The position numbers and the translations under genes are program-made. Positions 50,971 to 60,315 of a stretch of 64,000 nt of DNA are shown here, in pieces (position 1 is the stretch's first letter; the number at the start of each line of letters is the position of its first letter). The DNA comes from an uncultured Eggerthellaceae bacterium (GTDB lineage: Bacteria > Actinomycetota > Coriobacteriia > Coriobacteriales > Eggerthellaceae): the NCBI GenBank assembly GCA_910588435.1, contig CAJUPL010000001.1, positions 124,001 through 188,000 on the forward strand. Direction: 5' to 3'. The notes below the pieces were generated by a model that was not told where the DNA came from, made no database searches, and saw only the letters and a program-made list of their open reading frames with translations.

Positions 50971-52890
50971 ATGGAAGAGAAGCCTAAGACAGGCAATGAG
51001 AGCGCTGCTCAAGGCGGCGCCAATGAAGGAACTGCTCAGAAGAGCACAGGGCAGAGGAGCCGCAGGCGCAGGTCTGGCAACTCCAACAAGCCCAAGAGCA
51101 CCAGCTCCTACAAGCATGTGAGCATAGAGCGTGAGCGCCCCAGGCTCACTCGTGACGCGCAAGGCGGAAGCCCGAATGACAACGGCCAGCGGAAGCGCCA
51201 AGGAAAGGGTCAGCGCAAGAGCAACAAGAACCCAGATGCACAGCTTGAGATAGTGCCGCTGGGTGGCCTTGATGCCATCGGCAAGAACATGACGGCATTC
51301 AAGTGCAAAGGCGACATGCTCTTGGACGACGCCGGCCTCATGTTCCCAGATGATGACCATCCAGGTATAGACCTGATCCTCCCTGATTACACATACGTGC
51401 TGGAGAATGCAGATGCGCTGCGTGGCATCGTCGTCACGCATGGCCATGAAGACCATACAGGCGCGCTGCCTTACCTCATGAAGGACCTGGATAGGAACGT
51501 TCCCATCTATGCCTCCAAGCTCACATTGGGGCTGATAGAGGGCAAGTTCAAAGAGCACAGGATCAAGAACGCAAAGCTGATCGAAGTCAAGTCTGGAGAC
51601 ACCATCAACCTTGGATGCATGAAGGTGACGTTCTTCTCTGTGAACCACTCCATCCCGGGCGCGCTTGGGCTCTTCATCCAAAGCCCAGCCGGCAACGTGC
51701 TCCACATGGGTGACTTCAAGCTGGACCAGACGCCCATAGATGGCATCACAACTGATTTCGCTGCGCTTGCCAGGTTCGGCGAAGAGGGCGTGGACCTCAT
51801 GCTCTCTGACTCCACGAACGCAACCAATCCCGCGTTCACCCCTTCTGAGGCTGAGGTGGGGAAGGTCTTGTCGCAGATCATCTCCCAAGCAACGGGGCGC
51901 GTCATCATCGCATCGTTCGCAAGCCACATCCACCGCATGCAGCAGATCTGCGATGCCGCTATTGCAAACGGGCGCAAGGTGGTGGTCACAGGCCGCTCCA
52001 TGATCCAGAACACTGACATCGCGCGCAAGCTGGGGTACCTGAAGATCTCCGATGAGGACCTCATAGATGCATATGAGCTGAAGGACATACCATCTGAGAA
52101 GGTGGTCATCATGTGCACCGGCTCTCAAGGTGAGCCCCTCTCCGCGCTTGCAAGGATCGCGAACGGGGAGCATAAGACGATCGATGTGGAAGAGGGGGAT
52201 ACGGTCATCATCTCCGCAACGCCTGTTCCCGGAAACGAGAAGGCCGTCACCCGTGTCATCAATTCGCTTGCGAAGATCGGCGCGGATGTCTTCGACAAGT
52301 CAAGGGCGCGCGTCCATGTCTCTGGACATGCTGGCGCAGAGGAGCTGAAGCTGGTGCTCTCCATGGTGAAGCCTCGCGCGTTCTTGCCAGTGCATGGTGA
52401 GTCAACGCATCTGAGGGCTCACGCGAAGCTGGCTGAGGCAACAGGCGTATCTCCTGAGAACATCTACATCCTTGAGAACGGTGACACCCTGCTCTTGGAT
52501 GCGAACGGCGTCAAGCAAGGTGACAGCGTGCAAAGCGGCATCATCTTCGTTGATGGCCTCTCTGTGGGTGATACCTCGCAAGACGTGCTGGATGAGCGCA
52601 GTGAGCTTGCAAGCCAGGGATTCATCAGCGTGGCCGCGGCCATCGATTTCAAGAAGCGCCAGCTGGTGGGCAATCCTGTGGTGGAGATGCATGGCATCAC
52701 AGGTGGGGATGACGCCTACTTGAAGGATCAGGCCACAAGCGTCGTCATCAGCTCCATGAACAAGGCACTTGGCAAGGGGGATATCCAATACAGGGTGATC
52801 CGCAAGTCAGTGAGGGACGCCCTCTCCTCGCTCATGTGGGAGAAGACCAAGCAGCGTCCTATGATGGTGGTCAATCTGCTGGATGTATAA
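50971..52890 (+). CDS. rnj: ribonuclease J with basic N-terminal extension
   Basis: Metallo-beta-lactamase RNase with endo- and 5'-3' exonuclease activity. It has 639 residues against about 555. Residues 1-88 are a low-complexity basic Ser/Arg/Lys/Gly tail (contains RSRRRRSGN and KRQGKGQRK) like those in mycobacterial RNase J. The core then starts EIVPLGGLDAIGKN. The metal motif is HGHEDHTGALPY (about 155-166), and the beta-CASP domain and C-terminal domain follow. It starts 24 nt after dapA, a common dapA-rnj pair in actinobacteria. Confidence 0.95.
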   Translation: MEEKPKTGNESAAQGGANEGTAQKSTGQRSRRRRSGNSNKPKSTSSYKHVSIERERPRLTRDAQGGSPNDNGQRKRQGKGQRKSNKNPDAQLEIVPLGGLDAIGKNMTAFKCKGDMLLDDAGLMFPDDDHPGIDLILPDYTYVLENADALRGIVVTHGHEDHTGALPYLMKDLDRNVPIYASKLTLGLIEGKFKEHRIKNAKLIEVKSGDTINLGCMKVTFFSVNHSIPGALGLFIQSPAGNVLHMGDFKLDQTPIDGITTDFAALARFGEEGVDLMLSDSTNATNPAFTPSEAEVGKVLSQIISQATGRVIIASFASHIHRMQQICDAAIANGRKVVVTGRSMIQNTDIARKLGYLKISDEDLIDAYELKDIPSEKVVIMCTGSQGEPLSALARIANGEHKTIDVEEGDTVIISATPVPGNEKAVTRVINSLAKIGADVFDKSRARVHVSGHAGAEELKLVLSMVKPRAFLPVHGESTHLRAHAKLAEATGVSPENIYILENGDTLLLDANGVKQGDSVQSGIIFVDGLSVGDTSQDVLDERSELASQGFISVAAAIDFKKRQLVGNPVVEMHGITGGDDAYLKDQATSVVISSMNKALGKGDIQYRVIRKSVRDALSSLMWEKTKQRPMMVVNLLDV

Positions 52891-52891
52891 T
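52886..52891 (+). promoter_or_regulatory. candidate ftsK -10 element
   Basis: Consensus TATAAT at 52886-52891 overlaps the rnj stop and lies 66 nt before the ftsK GTG. The -35 is unclear. Confidence 0.4.
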
Positions 52892-52957
52892 CCCTGACAT
52901 CACTTGAGCCCTATACGAGAAACGCAGACAGAAACGAAGGACATCGGAAGGCGATAG

Positions 52958-55867
52958 GTGGCACGGAAGAGGAACCCTCAAGAGAAGAAGCCAACAGATC
53001 AAGGCAAGAAGAGGAGCAGCGGACAGAAGACAAGCGCGCCGCTCAAGCGGCACCGCCCGCAAGATGAGCCAGAAGAGGTGCAAGGCCTGCTGGATGACAG
53101 CGCCAAGCGTGATATAGCTGGCATCTCATTCATCATCTTGGCCATAGTCTTCTTGTTGCTGGTCATCATCCCAACGGATGGAGCCATAGTTGGCAATGCT
53201 GCATCTGAATGGATGCGGCTCATCTTCGGAGTTGGCGCATACATGCTCCCAGTGGTGCTGGCAGGGATAGGCTTCACATTCCTGTACAAGCCGCAAAGGC
53301 AGCAGGTCCCTGCGCGTGCTGCCATCGGCCTTGGCATCTTGTTCCTATCCCTTCTGGGCTTGATAGCTGCATTCACTCCAGTGCAGTCCTTGGGCCAGAC
53401 TGACCTTGGCCTCTTGTTCTTGGATTCCAACCTGTCAAGCCATGGCGGATACATCGGCGCTGGCATAGCTTGGTGTGGACTGAGCCTCTTCGGGCAGGTG
53501 ATCACGGCTGTCATATTGATAGGCATAATGATCATCGGCTGCGTGATCATCGGATTCTCCGTCTCCAAGACGATAGAGCTCATACGCGCGAAGAAGCGCT
53601 TCCTTGAGAGCAGGAGGGCAGACTCGGACTCCTCTTCGCTTGGAAGCCGCCGTTTGCGCGTCAGGAAGGCCGAGGATGTCCAGATGCGCCAAGGCATGCA
53701 GGAGATGGTCCCGCAAGAGATGCCTGGGGCCAATGTGGATCAGCTTCGATATCTGGAACCCTCATCTGAGACGAGGCAGCTTGGCGTTGCTGCTGCAGGC
53801 CTTGATGCGCCTGAGCAAGCAAGCCCTGCAGCCAGAAGGATCGCTTACGCGAAGGAAGCGCTTGGAGGATACCCTCAAGCACAAGCTGCATCTGATGCGC
53901 AGGTCACGCGTCCGCTGGTAGAGCCTGTCGTGCATGAAGCCGTACGGGAGGTGCCCGCTGATCAGCCGCAAGAGGTGTTCATGCCGCTTGAGAACCTCAC
54001 CCAGAGGCTGGATATGTCTGAGGAAGAGGCATTCGAAGAAGAGGAACTGCCAGAAGAGCGCGTTCGTTTGAAGGACTGGCAGCCTAAGGATGCTCGCAGA
54101 AGCGATATCCCCAGCATCTCGCTTCCCTTCGACGAGGATGAGCCAAAAGCAAGCACATCTGTGAACCTGGAGGACCTTGCATCAGCGCTCCCTAGCATAG
54201 GGGGAGGGGTGGCCCTGAATCTAGAGGAGAGCGTCCCTGTAGGGGGCGCTACCATTAAGATGGAAGATGCAAAGGGTGAGGCCAAGGCCCCTGCACCCAA
54301 GAAGGCCAAGAGCACCCCGAAGAAGGAACCTGCTTCCAAGGCATCTTCTGGCAAAGCGCGCGCAGATGAAGCGCCAGCTGTGATCCGTGATGGATTCCAG
54401 CTGCCTGCAATGAGCCTTCTGCAGGCGCCAGACCCTTCGCATTCAAGGGGGAGCGATCCTCAAGTACTGCAGCTCACATCAGAGAAGCTTCAAGCCACCC
54501 TTGAGAGCTTCGGTGTGAATGCGAAGGTGGTCGGCTGGATAGAAGGACCAACCGTCACCCTGTTCAAGGTTGACCTCCCATCTGGGGTCAGAGTGAGCCG
54601 CATCACCAACCTGAGCGATGACATAGCGCTTGCGCTGGCCTCCCCAGGAGTGCGCATATTCGCGCCCATTCCCGGCACGAACCATGTGGGCATAGAGATA
54701 CCGAATGCCAAGCGCCAGACGGTCTTCCTATCTGAGGTGCTGAATGACGCCAAGGGAGGCGCCCTAGAGGTTGCCATAGGCAAGGACGTAGAAGGGCGCT
54801 CCATCATATCTGACCTTGCGAAGATGCCCCACTTGCTCATAGGCGGCACCACGGGCTCCGGCAAATCCGTAGCCATCAACGCCATGATCATGTCCATCTT
54901 GATGAGGTCCACCCCAGATGAGGTGAGGTTCATCATGGTGGACCCGAAGCGCGTGGAGTTCACGCCTTACAACGGGATCCCGCATCTGTACGTCCCTGTG
55001 GTCACAGAGCCCAAGGAGGCGGCGAACGCTCTTTCTTGGGGTGTCGCTGAGATGGAGCGCCGCCTGAAGGTGTTCTCCAAGCAAGAGGTGGCCGTCAGGA
55101 ACATCTCCCAATACAACCAGAAGGTGAAGGGCGGAGGCGTCTTTGACGCCGAAGGGCGTGAGCTTGACCCCATGCCCTACATCGTGATCATCATAGACGA
55201 GCTGGCAGACCTCATGATGAACGTTGGGAAAGAAGTGGAGTTCTCCATCTCGCGCATCGCTCAGCTGGCTCGCGCTGCCGGCATCCATCTCATCGTAGCA
55301 ACGCAGCGCCCCTCCACGAACGTGGTGACGGGCCTGATCAAGGCGAACATCACCAACAGGATCGCATTCAACGTGGCATCTGGCATAGATTCAAGGGTCA
55401 TCCTTGATACGCCTGGCGCTGAGAATCTGATCGGCCTTGGAGACATGCTCCTCTCAAAGCCCGAGCTGCCCAAGCCGCAGAGGATACAGGCATGTTATGT
55501 CTCCGAAGAGGAGATAGCAGCTGTGGTGGACCACGTGAAGTCACAAGGTGAGCCTGAGTACCATGCGGACATCCTTCAGGTGAACCACATGTCCATAGGC
55601 GACACATCGCCTCAAGGAGGATCCGGAAGCGTTGATGATCCTTTGGTGTGGGATGCCGCTGACATCGTGGTTTCCAGTAGAATGGGCTCAACATCCAATA
55701 TCCAAAGGCGCTTGAAGGTAGGATATGCCAGAGCCGGCAGGATAATGGATCAACTGGAAGAGATGGGAGTGGTCGGGCCTGCGAATGGCTCCAAGCCACG
55801 TGAGGTGCTCGTTGACGCCCTTGAGCTAGAGACGCTCAAGGCATTCGAGCAAAGCGATGCATCATGA
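52958..55867 (+). CDS. ftsK: DNA translocase FtsK/SpoIIIE
   Basis: Septal ATPase that pumps chromosome ends across the closing septum. It has 969 residues. A basic lead (1-45) is followed by four membrane segments (about 48-210). A long acidic linker runs to about 480. The motor then has Walker A GGTTGSGKS (about 628-636) and Walker B IIIDELADL. The C-terminal gamma winged helix (about 900-965) reads KOPS-type DNA marks and shows QRRLKVGYARAGRIMDQLEE. GTG 52958 follows GGAAGG by 7 nt. Confidence 0.96.
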   Translation: MARKRNPQEKKPTDQGKKRSSGQKTSAPLKRHRPQDEPEEVQGLLDDSAKRDIAGISFIILAIVFLLLVIIPTDGAIVGNAASEWMRLIFGVGAYMLPVVLAGIGFTFLYKPQRQQVPARAAIGLGILFLSLLGLIAAFTPVQSLGQTDLGLLFLDSNLSSHGGYIGAGIAWCGLSLFGQVITAVILIGIMIIGCVIIGFSVSKTIELIRAKKRFLESRRADSDSSSLGSRRLRVRKAEDVQMRQGMQEMVPQEMPGANVDQLRYLEPSSETRQLGVAAAGLDAPEQASPAARRIAYAKEALGGYPQAQAASDAQVTRPLVEPVVHEAVREVPADQPQEVFMPLENLTQRLDMSEEEAFEEEELPEERVRLKDWQPKDARRSDIPSISLPFDEDEPKASTSVNLEDLASALPSIGGGVALNLEESVPVGGATIKMEDAKGEAKAPAPKKAKSTPKKEPASKASSGKARADEAPAVIRDGFQLPAMSLLQAPDPSHSRGSDPQVLQLTSEKLQATLESFGVNAKVVGWIEGPTVTLFKVDLPSGVRVSRITNLSDDIALALASPGVRIFAPIPGTNHVGIEIPNAKRQTVFLSEVLNDAKGGALEVAIGKDVEGRSIISDLAKMPHLLIGGTTGSGKSVAINAMIMSILMRSTPDEVRFIMVDPKRVEFTPYNGIPHLYVPVVTEPKEAANALSWGVAEMERRLKVFSKQEVAVRNISQYNQKVKGGGVFDAEGRELDPMPYIVIIIDELADLMMNVGKEVEFSISRIAQLARAAGIHLIVATQRPSTNVVTGLIKANITNRIAFNVASGIDSRVILDTPGAENLIGLGDMLLSKPELPKPQRIQACYVSEEEIAAVVDHVKSQGEPEYHADILQVNHMSIGDTSPQGGSGSVDDPLVWDAADIVVSSRMGSTSNIQRRLKVGYARAGRIMDQLEEMGVVGPANGSKPREVLVDALELETLKAFEQSDAS

Positions 55868-55880
55868 TGGAAGGCATCAT

Positions 55881-57083
55881 TTGGCTGAAGGAAGGTCATA
55901 CGGGGATCATCTGAGGGAGGCTCGCGAGCGCCAGGGAATAGACCTAGTCACGATGGCTCGCTTCCTCCACATCAGGCCTGATATCGTTGGAGCCATCGAA
56001 TCTGCTGACTTCAACAAGATGCCTGCGCATGGATACACCAAGAACATGGTACGCGCCTATGCAAGGCAAGTCGGTCTAGACGAAAGCCGCATCTCATCCA
56101 TGTATGCAACTGAGAGGTCCGCATTCGAAGGCGTGCCCCTTGCAGATTCCAGGTCCATCAACCTCCCCGAGCGTGGGCGCACCAGCAGCACTGAGCGCAG
56201 AGCTGCAGCATCCACTAGATTCCAAGATGGAACGCAGGCATCACAGCAGAGAAGAGATAGGGGCTCTTCCCGCAGAACATCTGACGATAGCAAGCCTGCA
56301 AGGCAGAGGCAGTCACGTCAAGCCCCTTCATCGAAGAGCGCTGGGCAAGGAGGCAGGTTCGGAGAGCTGGTAGCGTCCTTCACGCAAGGTCAGCGCAAGC
56401 ACGAAGAGCACGTTGGCAGCTCATTCGCACAGGCTAGCATGCAGCCCATAGCCCAGGGAAGGGGACTGACTGGAAGCGGAAGAGCGGTTCAAGGGGTCAA
56501 GAATCTGAACTGGCCATTCATGATCCTCATAGCGGCCATAGCGCTGATCTTGATCATCGTAGTGGCAACGCTCCTGAATGGTGGTCGTCAATCCTCAACC
56601 GATGTCCCAGACATCCCGATCTCTGGTCTGACCGACACTTCAGCTACCCCATCAGAAGAATCAACTCAAGTGGAGACAGCTCCTTCAAGCGCTACCTTCG
56701 AATTCAGCGTTGCTGATGGCGACCAATCGTGGATCACCGTTTACCTAGACGGTTCTAGCACGCCGGAATATGCAGGCGTGGCGGAAGGCCCGATGTCTGA
56801 GACCTTCCAAGTGACGGGAACCTTGAGATTCGAGAGCGCGAACATCACTCCAGTGACCCTCACCGTTGATGGTGAGGAAGTGAAGGCAACAGCGGCTTCC
56901 TCTGGGTCGAACTACGTGTATACCGTAGACTTCCCATCCATATTGGCTCAATGGAAGGCAGATCACGGCCTTGCCGGTTCAGATGATGATGGAAGCTCAT
57001 CGTCTTCTGCGTCATCTTCGTCGTCATCTTCTGCAAGCACATCAAGCTCTTCGTCGTCATCCAAGAGCTCCTCATCTGCTTAA
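55881..57083 (+). CDS. rodZ: RodZ-like HTH membrane protein with poly-Ser tail
   Basis: Helix-turn-helix membrane protein of the RodZ type, which links MreB to the envelope in rods. It has about 400 residues from TTG 55881. The HTH_25 domain (about 5-72) reads GDHLREARERQGIDL and TKNMVRAYARQVGLD. A Ser/Arg/Gln-rich linker follows to about 205. A membrane segment is at about 211-233. A DUF4115-like domain (about 268-360) is extracytoplasmic, and the last 30 residues are almost all Ser. GGAAGG is 6 nt before TTG 55881; ATG 55857 is an alternative. It follows ftsK by 13 nt. Confidence 0.87.
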   Translation: MAEGRSYGDHLREARERQGIDLVTMARFLHIRPDIVGAIESADFNKMPAHGYTKNMVRAYARQVGLDESRISSMYATERSAFEGVPLADSRSINLPERGRTSSTERRAAASTRFQDGTQASQQRRDRGSSRRTSDDSKPARQRQSRQAPSSKSAGQGGRFGELVASFTQGQRKHEEHVGSSFAQASMQPIAQGRGLTGSGRAVQGVKNLNWPFMILIAAIALILIIVVATLLNGGRQSSTDVPDIPISGLTDTSATPSEESTQVETAPSSATFEFSVADGDQSWITVYLDGSSTPEYAGVAEGPMSETFQVTGTLRFESANITPVTLTVDGEEVKATAASSGSNYVYTVDFPSILAQWKADHGLAGSDDDGSSSSSASSSSSSSASTSSSSSSSKSSSSA

Positions 57084-57129
57084 ATATGCACAAGCTGAAT
57101 ATATCCTCTGATGAGCAAGGAGTCTTCCA

Positions 57130-57627
57130 ATGGCAAAGGAAAGCAGCTTCGATGTCGTCTCGCAAGTTGACATGCAAGAGGTTGACAACGCATATCAGCA
57201 AGCCGTGAAGGAGCTCAAGCAGCGCTATGACCTGAAGGATGCTGATGTGGATCTTGAGCTGGACAAGCAGAAGCATGAGATCACCATCGTGGCTCCATCT
57301 GATTTCGTCTGCGGACAGGTTCAAGATATCCTGAACAGCAAGCTGGTGAAGCGTGGTATAGACCTAGGCGCTGTGAAGTGGTCTGATGCGCAGAGCGTCT
57401 CTGGTGGACGCGTCAAGCGCGAAGGCAGCGTCATCAGCGGCATAGACAAGGACACGCTCACCCGCATCAACAAATACTTGAAGGGACTGAAGCTCAAGAT
57501 CAAGACCCAGATAGAGGGGGACAAGATCCGCGTCTCTTCAGCATCCCGTGATACGCTGCAAGATACCATCGCGCATCTCAAGGCCGAGGACTTCGGTCAG
57601 CCGCTCCAATTCGTCAATTACAGATGA
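57130..57627 (+). CDS. YajQ family nucleotide-binding protein
   Basis: YajQ proteins are two-lobed ferredoxin-like proteins; some bind cyclic di-GMP. It has 165 residues. ESSFDVVSQVDMQEVDNAY at the N-terminus is the signature, and RYDLKDADVDLEL and the KKI-like VKREGSVISGIDKD are conserved. AAGGAG is 7-8 nt before ATG 57130. It lies between rodZ and rimO. The ligand in this organism is not known. Confidence 0.93.
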   Translation: MAKESSFDVVSQVDMQEVDNAYQQAVKELKQRYDLKDADVDLELDKQKHEITIVAPSDFVCGQVQDILNSKLVKRGIDLGAVKWSDAQSVSGGRVKREGSVISGIDKDTLTRINKYLKGLKLKIKTQIEGDKIRVSSASRDTLQDTIAHLKAEDFGQPLQFVNYR

Positions 57628-57645
57628 CGAAGCGCGCCTTCTAGC

Positions 57646-58950
57646 ATGTGGCAAGACGAAGGCAGGGCGCCATTGGTGTTCTTCGACACGCTTGGCTGTG
57701 CGAAGAATGCATGTGACACATCCTCAATGGAAGAGCTGGCTTTGAGGTCCGGCTTCCGGATAGCCAATGACCTGGCTTCAAGCGACGTGGCCGTGATCAA
57801 CACGTGCTCCTTCATACAAAGCGCCACCGAAGAGAGCATCGAAGCCGTATTGGATGCATGCGATAGCCTCCTACCTGATGGAAGGAGGCGTCCTGTCATC
57901 GTAGCTGGCTGCATGCCTGCAAGATACGGATCTGATCTTGCAGGATCCATTCCTGAAGCAACCCTGTTCCTGCCTTGCAAAGATGAAGGCTCCATAGCCA
58001 AAGCCTTGAGGGATGCAACTGGGTGGGATGGCGTTCAGCATGAAGCTGGAGCAGCAAAGGGCCAAGGCGCGTTCGCATATGTGAAGATATCCGACGGATG
58101 CAACAGATGCTGCTCATTCTGCACGATCCCCAAGATCCGTGGCCCTTACAAGAGCTTCCCATCCACCCGGATCTTGGCTGAGTGCGAAGCCCAGGCAGAG
58201 CGTGGAGCCCGTGAGATCGTGCTCATAGGTCAAGATACCGGCGTTTGGGGCCGTGACCTGGATGAGGGACATGATCTAGCCTGGCTCGTATCCTACCTTG
58301 CAGATGCCATCCCTCACGTTCGCTTCCGGATCATGTACACAGAGCCATCTGAGATCACTGATGGTCTGTTGGAGGCCATTGCCTCGCATGAGAACATCTG
58401 CAACTACATGGATATCCCCTTGCAGCATGTGGTGCCAAGCGTGCTAAGGGCGATGAACCGAAAGGGGAGCGCTGAGGAGTTCGAATCCCTCGCGCTCCAG
58501 ATACGCGCCAAGATCCCTGATGTGACCCTCCGCACAACTCTCATGTGCGGATTCCCCGGGGAGACAGAGGAGGACTTCGAGGAGCTGTTGGCATTCGTGA
58601 AGCTAGGACTCTTCGACTACATCGGCATCTTCGCTTATTCCAGAGAGGATGGCACTCGCGCCGCTGAGATGGATGCGCAGGTCCCTGAGGATGTGAAGGA
58701 CCTAAGGCTTCGGGAGCTTCGTGATGAGGCGGATAGCGTGAGCTGCGTGCTCGTCTCCGAGAGGGTAGGATCCACCCAGCGCGTGATCATCGAGGGCATA
58801 GAGGAAGACGGGCAATCGTGGGGAAGGGCGGACTGCCAAGCCCCCGAAGTGGACGGCATCACGTATGTGGCCAACGCCAAGATAGGAGATGTCGTGCGCG
58901 TTCGCATCGAAGATGCCTTCATGTACGACATGGAGGGGGAGAGGGTTTGA
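57646..58950 (+). CDS. rimO: ribosomal protein S12 methylthiotransferase RimO
   Basis: Radical SAM enzyme that adds a methylthio group to Asp88 of S12. It has 434 residues. FDTLGCAKNACDTSSM is the N-terminal cluster motif (Cys at about 18). NTCSFIQSATEES is second, and the radical SAM motif DGCNRCCSFCTIPKIRG is near residue 148. A TRAM domain lies at the C-terminus (about 370-434). ATG 57646 is the only start and has no clear ribosome site. It overlaps the next gene by 4 nt. Confidence 0.94.
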   Translation: MWQDEGRAPLVFFDTLGCAKNACDTSSMEELALRSGFRIANDLASSDVAVINTCSFIQSATEESIEAVLDACDSLLPDGRRRPVIVAGCMPARYGSDLAGSIPEATLFLPCKDEGSIAKALRDATGWDGVQHEAGAAKGQGAFAYVKISDGCNRCCSFCTIPKIRGPYKSFPSTRILAECEAQAERGAREIVLIGQDTGVWGRDLDEGHDLAWLVSYLADAIPHVRFRIMYTEPSEITDGLLEAIASHENICNYMDIPLQHVVPSVLRAMNRKGSAEEFESLALQIRAKIPDVTLRTTLMCGFPGETEEDFEELLAFVKLGLFDYIGIFAYSREDGTRAAEMDAQVPEDVKDLRLRELRDEADSVSCVLVSERVGSTQRVIIEGIEEDGQSWGRADCQAPEVDGITYVANAKIGDVVRVRIEDAFMYDMEGERV

Positions 58951-60071
58951 GCAAAGACGCGAAGCCACGGAGCATCTGGACGCCAGCCAACATCGTCACC
59001 GTCGTCAGGATCTGCCTCGTTCCAGTGTTCGTAGCCGTCCTGCTGAGCCCATGGCCTGAGTGGCTGGGGCTCAAAGACGTCGTCTCGAATGGCGCAAAGT
59101 CCCTGTTCGCAGCCTGTGTGTTCATACTCATATCCTGCACGGACTGGATAGATGGATATCTTGCAAGGTCACGCAATGAAGTGACGGATTTCGGCAAGCT
59201 GATGGATCCCTTGGCAGACAAGATACTGGTGGCGGCTGCACTGCTCGCATTGATAGAGCTCCAGGTCCTCCCATCTTGGCCCGTGCTCATAATCTTGGCT
59301 AGGGAGTTCATCGTCTCCGGCGTGAGGATGCTCGCTGCATCACGCGGCATCGTGATAGCTGCCAGCTGGTACGGCAAGGCCAAGACAGTGCTTCAGATAG
59401 CCGCGATCGTGCTCTTCTTGGTGAAGGACACGCTCTACATCCCAGATGTCCAACACGCCATAGAGAACCCTCTGTACATCATCTCATGGCTGGTGATGCT
59501 AGTTGCTCTGTTCTTCACTATAGCGTCAATGATGGACTACATATCGAAGGCTTGGCCGCTCATCAAGTCCGTGCAAGAGTCGAATGACGATGAAGATGCT
59601 GAAGCCCTAGCTTCCAAGCTCATCTCGCTCTCCACAGAGAAGGGCCTCACCTTATCAACAGCTGAGAGCTTGACTGGCGGCATGATATCCACATGCCTCA
59701 CATCGGTTCCTGGAAGCTCAGCGTCCTTCATTGGCGGCGTTGTGAGCTATGCCATCTCAGCGAAGGAGAACGTGCTAGGAGTGGATGAGCACCTGCTGTC
59801 TTCAAGAGGTGCCGTTGATGGGGATGTAGCCATCCAGATGGCCCGTGGAGTCCGGAAGCAGATGGGCTCATCCTTGTCCGTCTCCGTGACAGGCATTGCA
59901 GGACCATCAGGCGCAGAGCCAGAGAAGCCCGTGGGGACCGTCTTCGTCGGTTTCGCCTCGGATCGCGAAGAGGGCTTCATCGAGTGCCACTTCTCCGGAG
60001 ATAGGGAAGAGGTGAGGATCAAGACAACGTGCAAGGCGATGGACGTCTTGATCGGATTGGTTGACGGATGA
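58947..60071 (+). CDS. PgsA-CinA fusion: phosphatidylglycerophosphate synthase / nicotinamide-nucleotide amidohydrolase
   Basis: One continuous frame of 374 residues joins two enzymes normally made by adjacent genes. Residues 1-205 are PgsA, with ANIVTVVRICLVPVFVAVLL and the CDP-alcohol transferase motif DWIDGYLARSRNEVTDFGKLMDPLADK (D-G-AR-G-D-D pattern), plus several membrane helices. Residues 210-374 are the CinA C-terminal (PncC) domain, with TAESLTGGMI and VTGIAGPSG. TTG 58947 has GGGGGAGAGGG just upstream and overlaps rimO by 4 nt. No stop or ribosome site is visible at the join. Confidence 0.9.
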   Translation: MSKDAKPRSIWTPANIVTVVRICLVPVFVAVLLSPWPEWLGLKDVVSNGAKSLFAACVFILISCTDWIDGYLARSRNEVTDFGKLMDPLADKILVAAALLALIELQVLPSWPVLIILAREFIVSGVRMLAASRGIVIAASWYGKAKTVLQIAAIVLFLVKDTLYIPDVQHAIENPLYIISWLVMLVALFFTIASMMDYISKAWPLIKSVQESNDDEDAEALASKLISLSTEKGLTLSTAESLTGGMISTCLTSVPGSSASFIGGVVSYAISAKENVLGVDEHLLSSRGAVDGDVAIQMARGVRKQMGSSLSVSVTGIAGPSGAEPEKPVGTVFVGFASDREEGFIECHFSGDREEVRIKTTCKAMDVLIGLVDG

Positions 60072-60247
60072 TGCCAAGAACGCGCTGATCCTTTGCAGCA
60101 ATGCGTCAAGCATCTGGTGAAGCAGCGCTGATCCATGTCAGATCCAAGATGATCCCACGCATGGCTCATGACAGATCCGTGACCTCTTCCTGTCAGATGG
60201 AATGCTTAGCATCCTTCATGAGGTCAAGGGATATCCAAGATTCCTCA
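60072..60247 (+). other. gene-free stretch before the recA promoter
   Basis: It has no ORF. It holds the 10-bp direct repeat GCGCTGATCC (60082-60091, 60125-60134), two further CAGATCC motifs (60140, 60171), and a hairpin GACAG/CTGTC. It may hold the pgsA-cinA terminator. GATCC-rich motifs also occur in the comEA leader. Confidence 0.5.
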
Positions 60248-60275
60248 TTGACCAACAAACATTTGTTCGTATAAT
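60248..60275 (+). promoter_or_regulatory. recA promoter
   Basis: -35 TTGACC (60248-60253), 16 bp, consensus -10 TATAAT (60270-60275). A LexA box fills the spacer. Confidence 0.85.
60256..60269 (+). promoter_or_regulatory. LexA (SOS) box
   Basis: CAAACATTTGTTCG (60256-60269) matches the Gram-positive/actinobacterial SOS box CGAACRNRYGTTYG, with one half-site deviation. It lies between -35 and -10 of recA, so LexA binding would block transcription until DNA damage. Confidence 0.85.
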
Positions 60276-60315
60276 TAGAGCGTCACGAAATGACACGGAA
60301 GGACACGGTATCCAG

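Noticed and set aside
50941..52173. 410-codon minus-strand frame opposite rnj
   Set aside because: It is antisense to a clear RNase J gene and lacks any domain signal.
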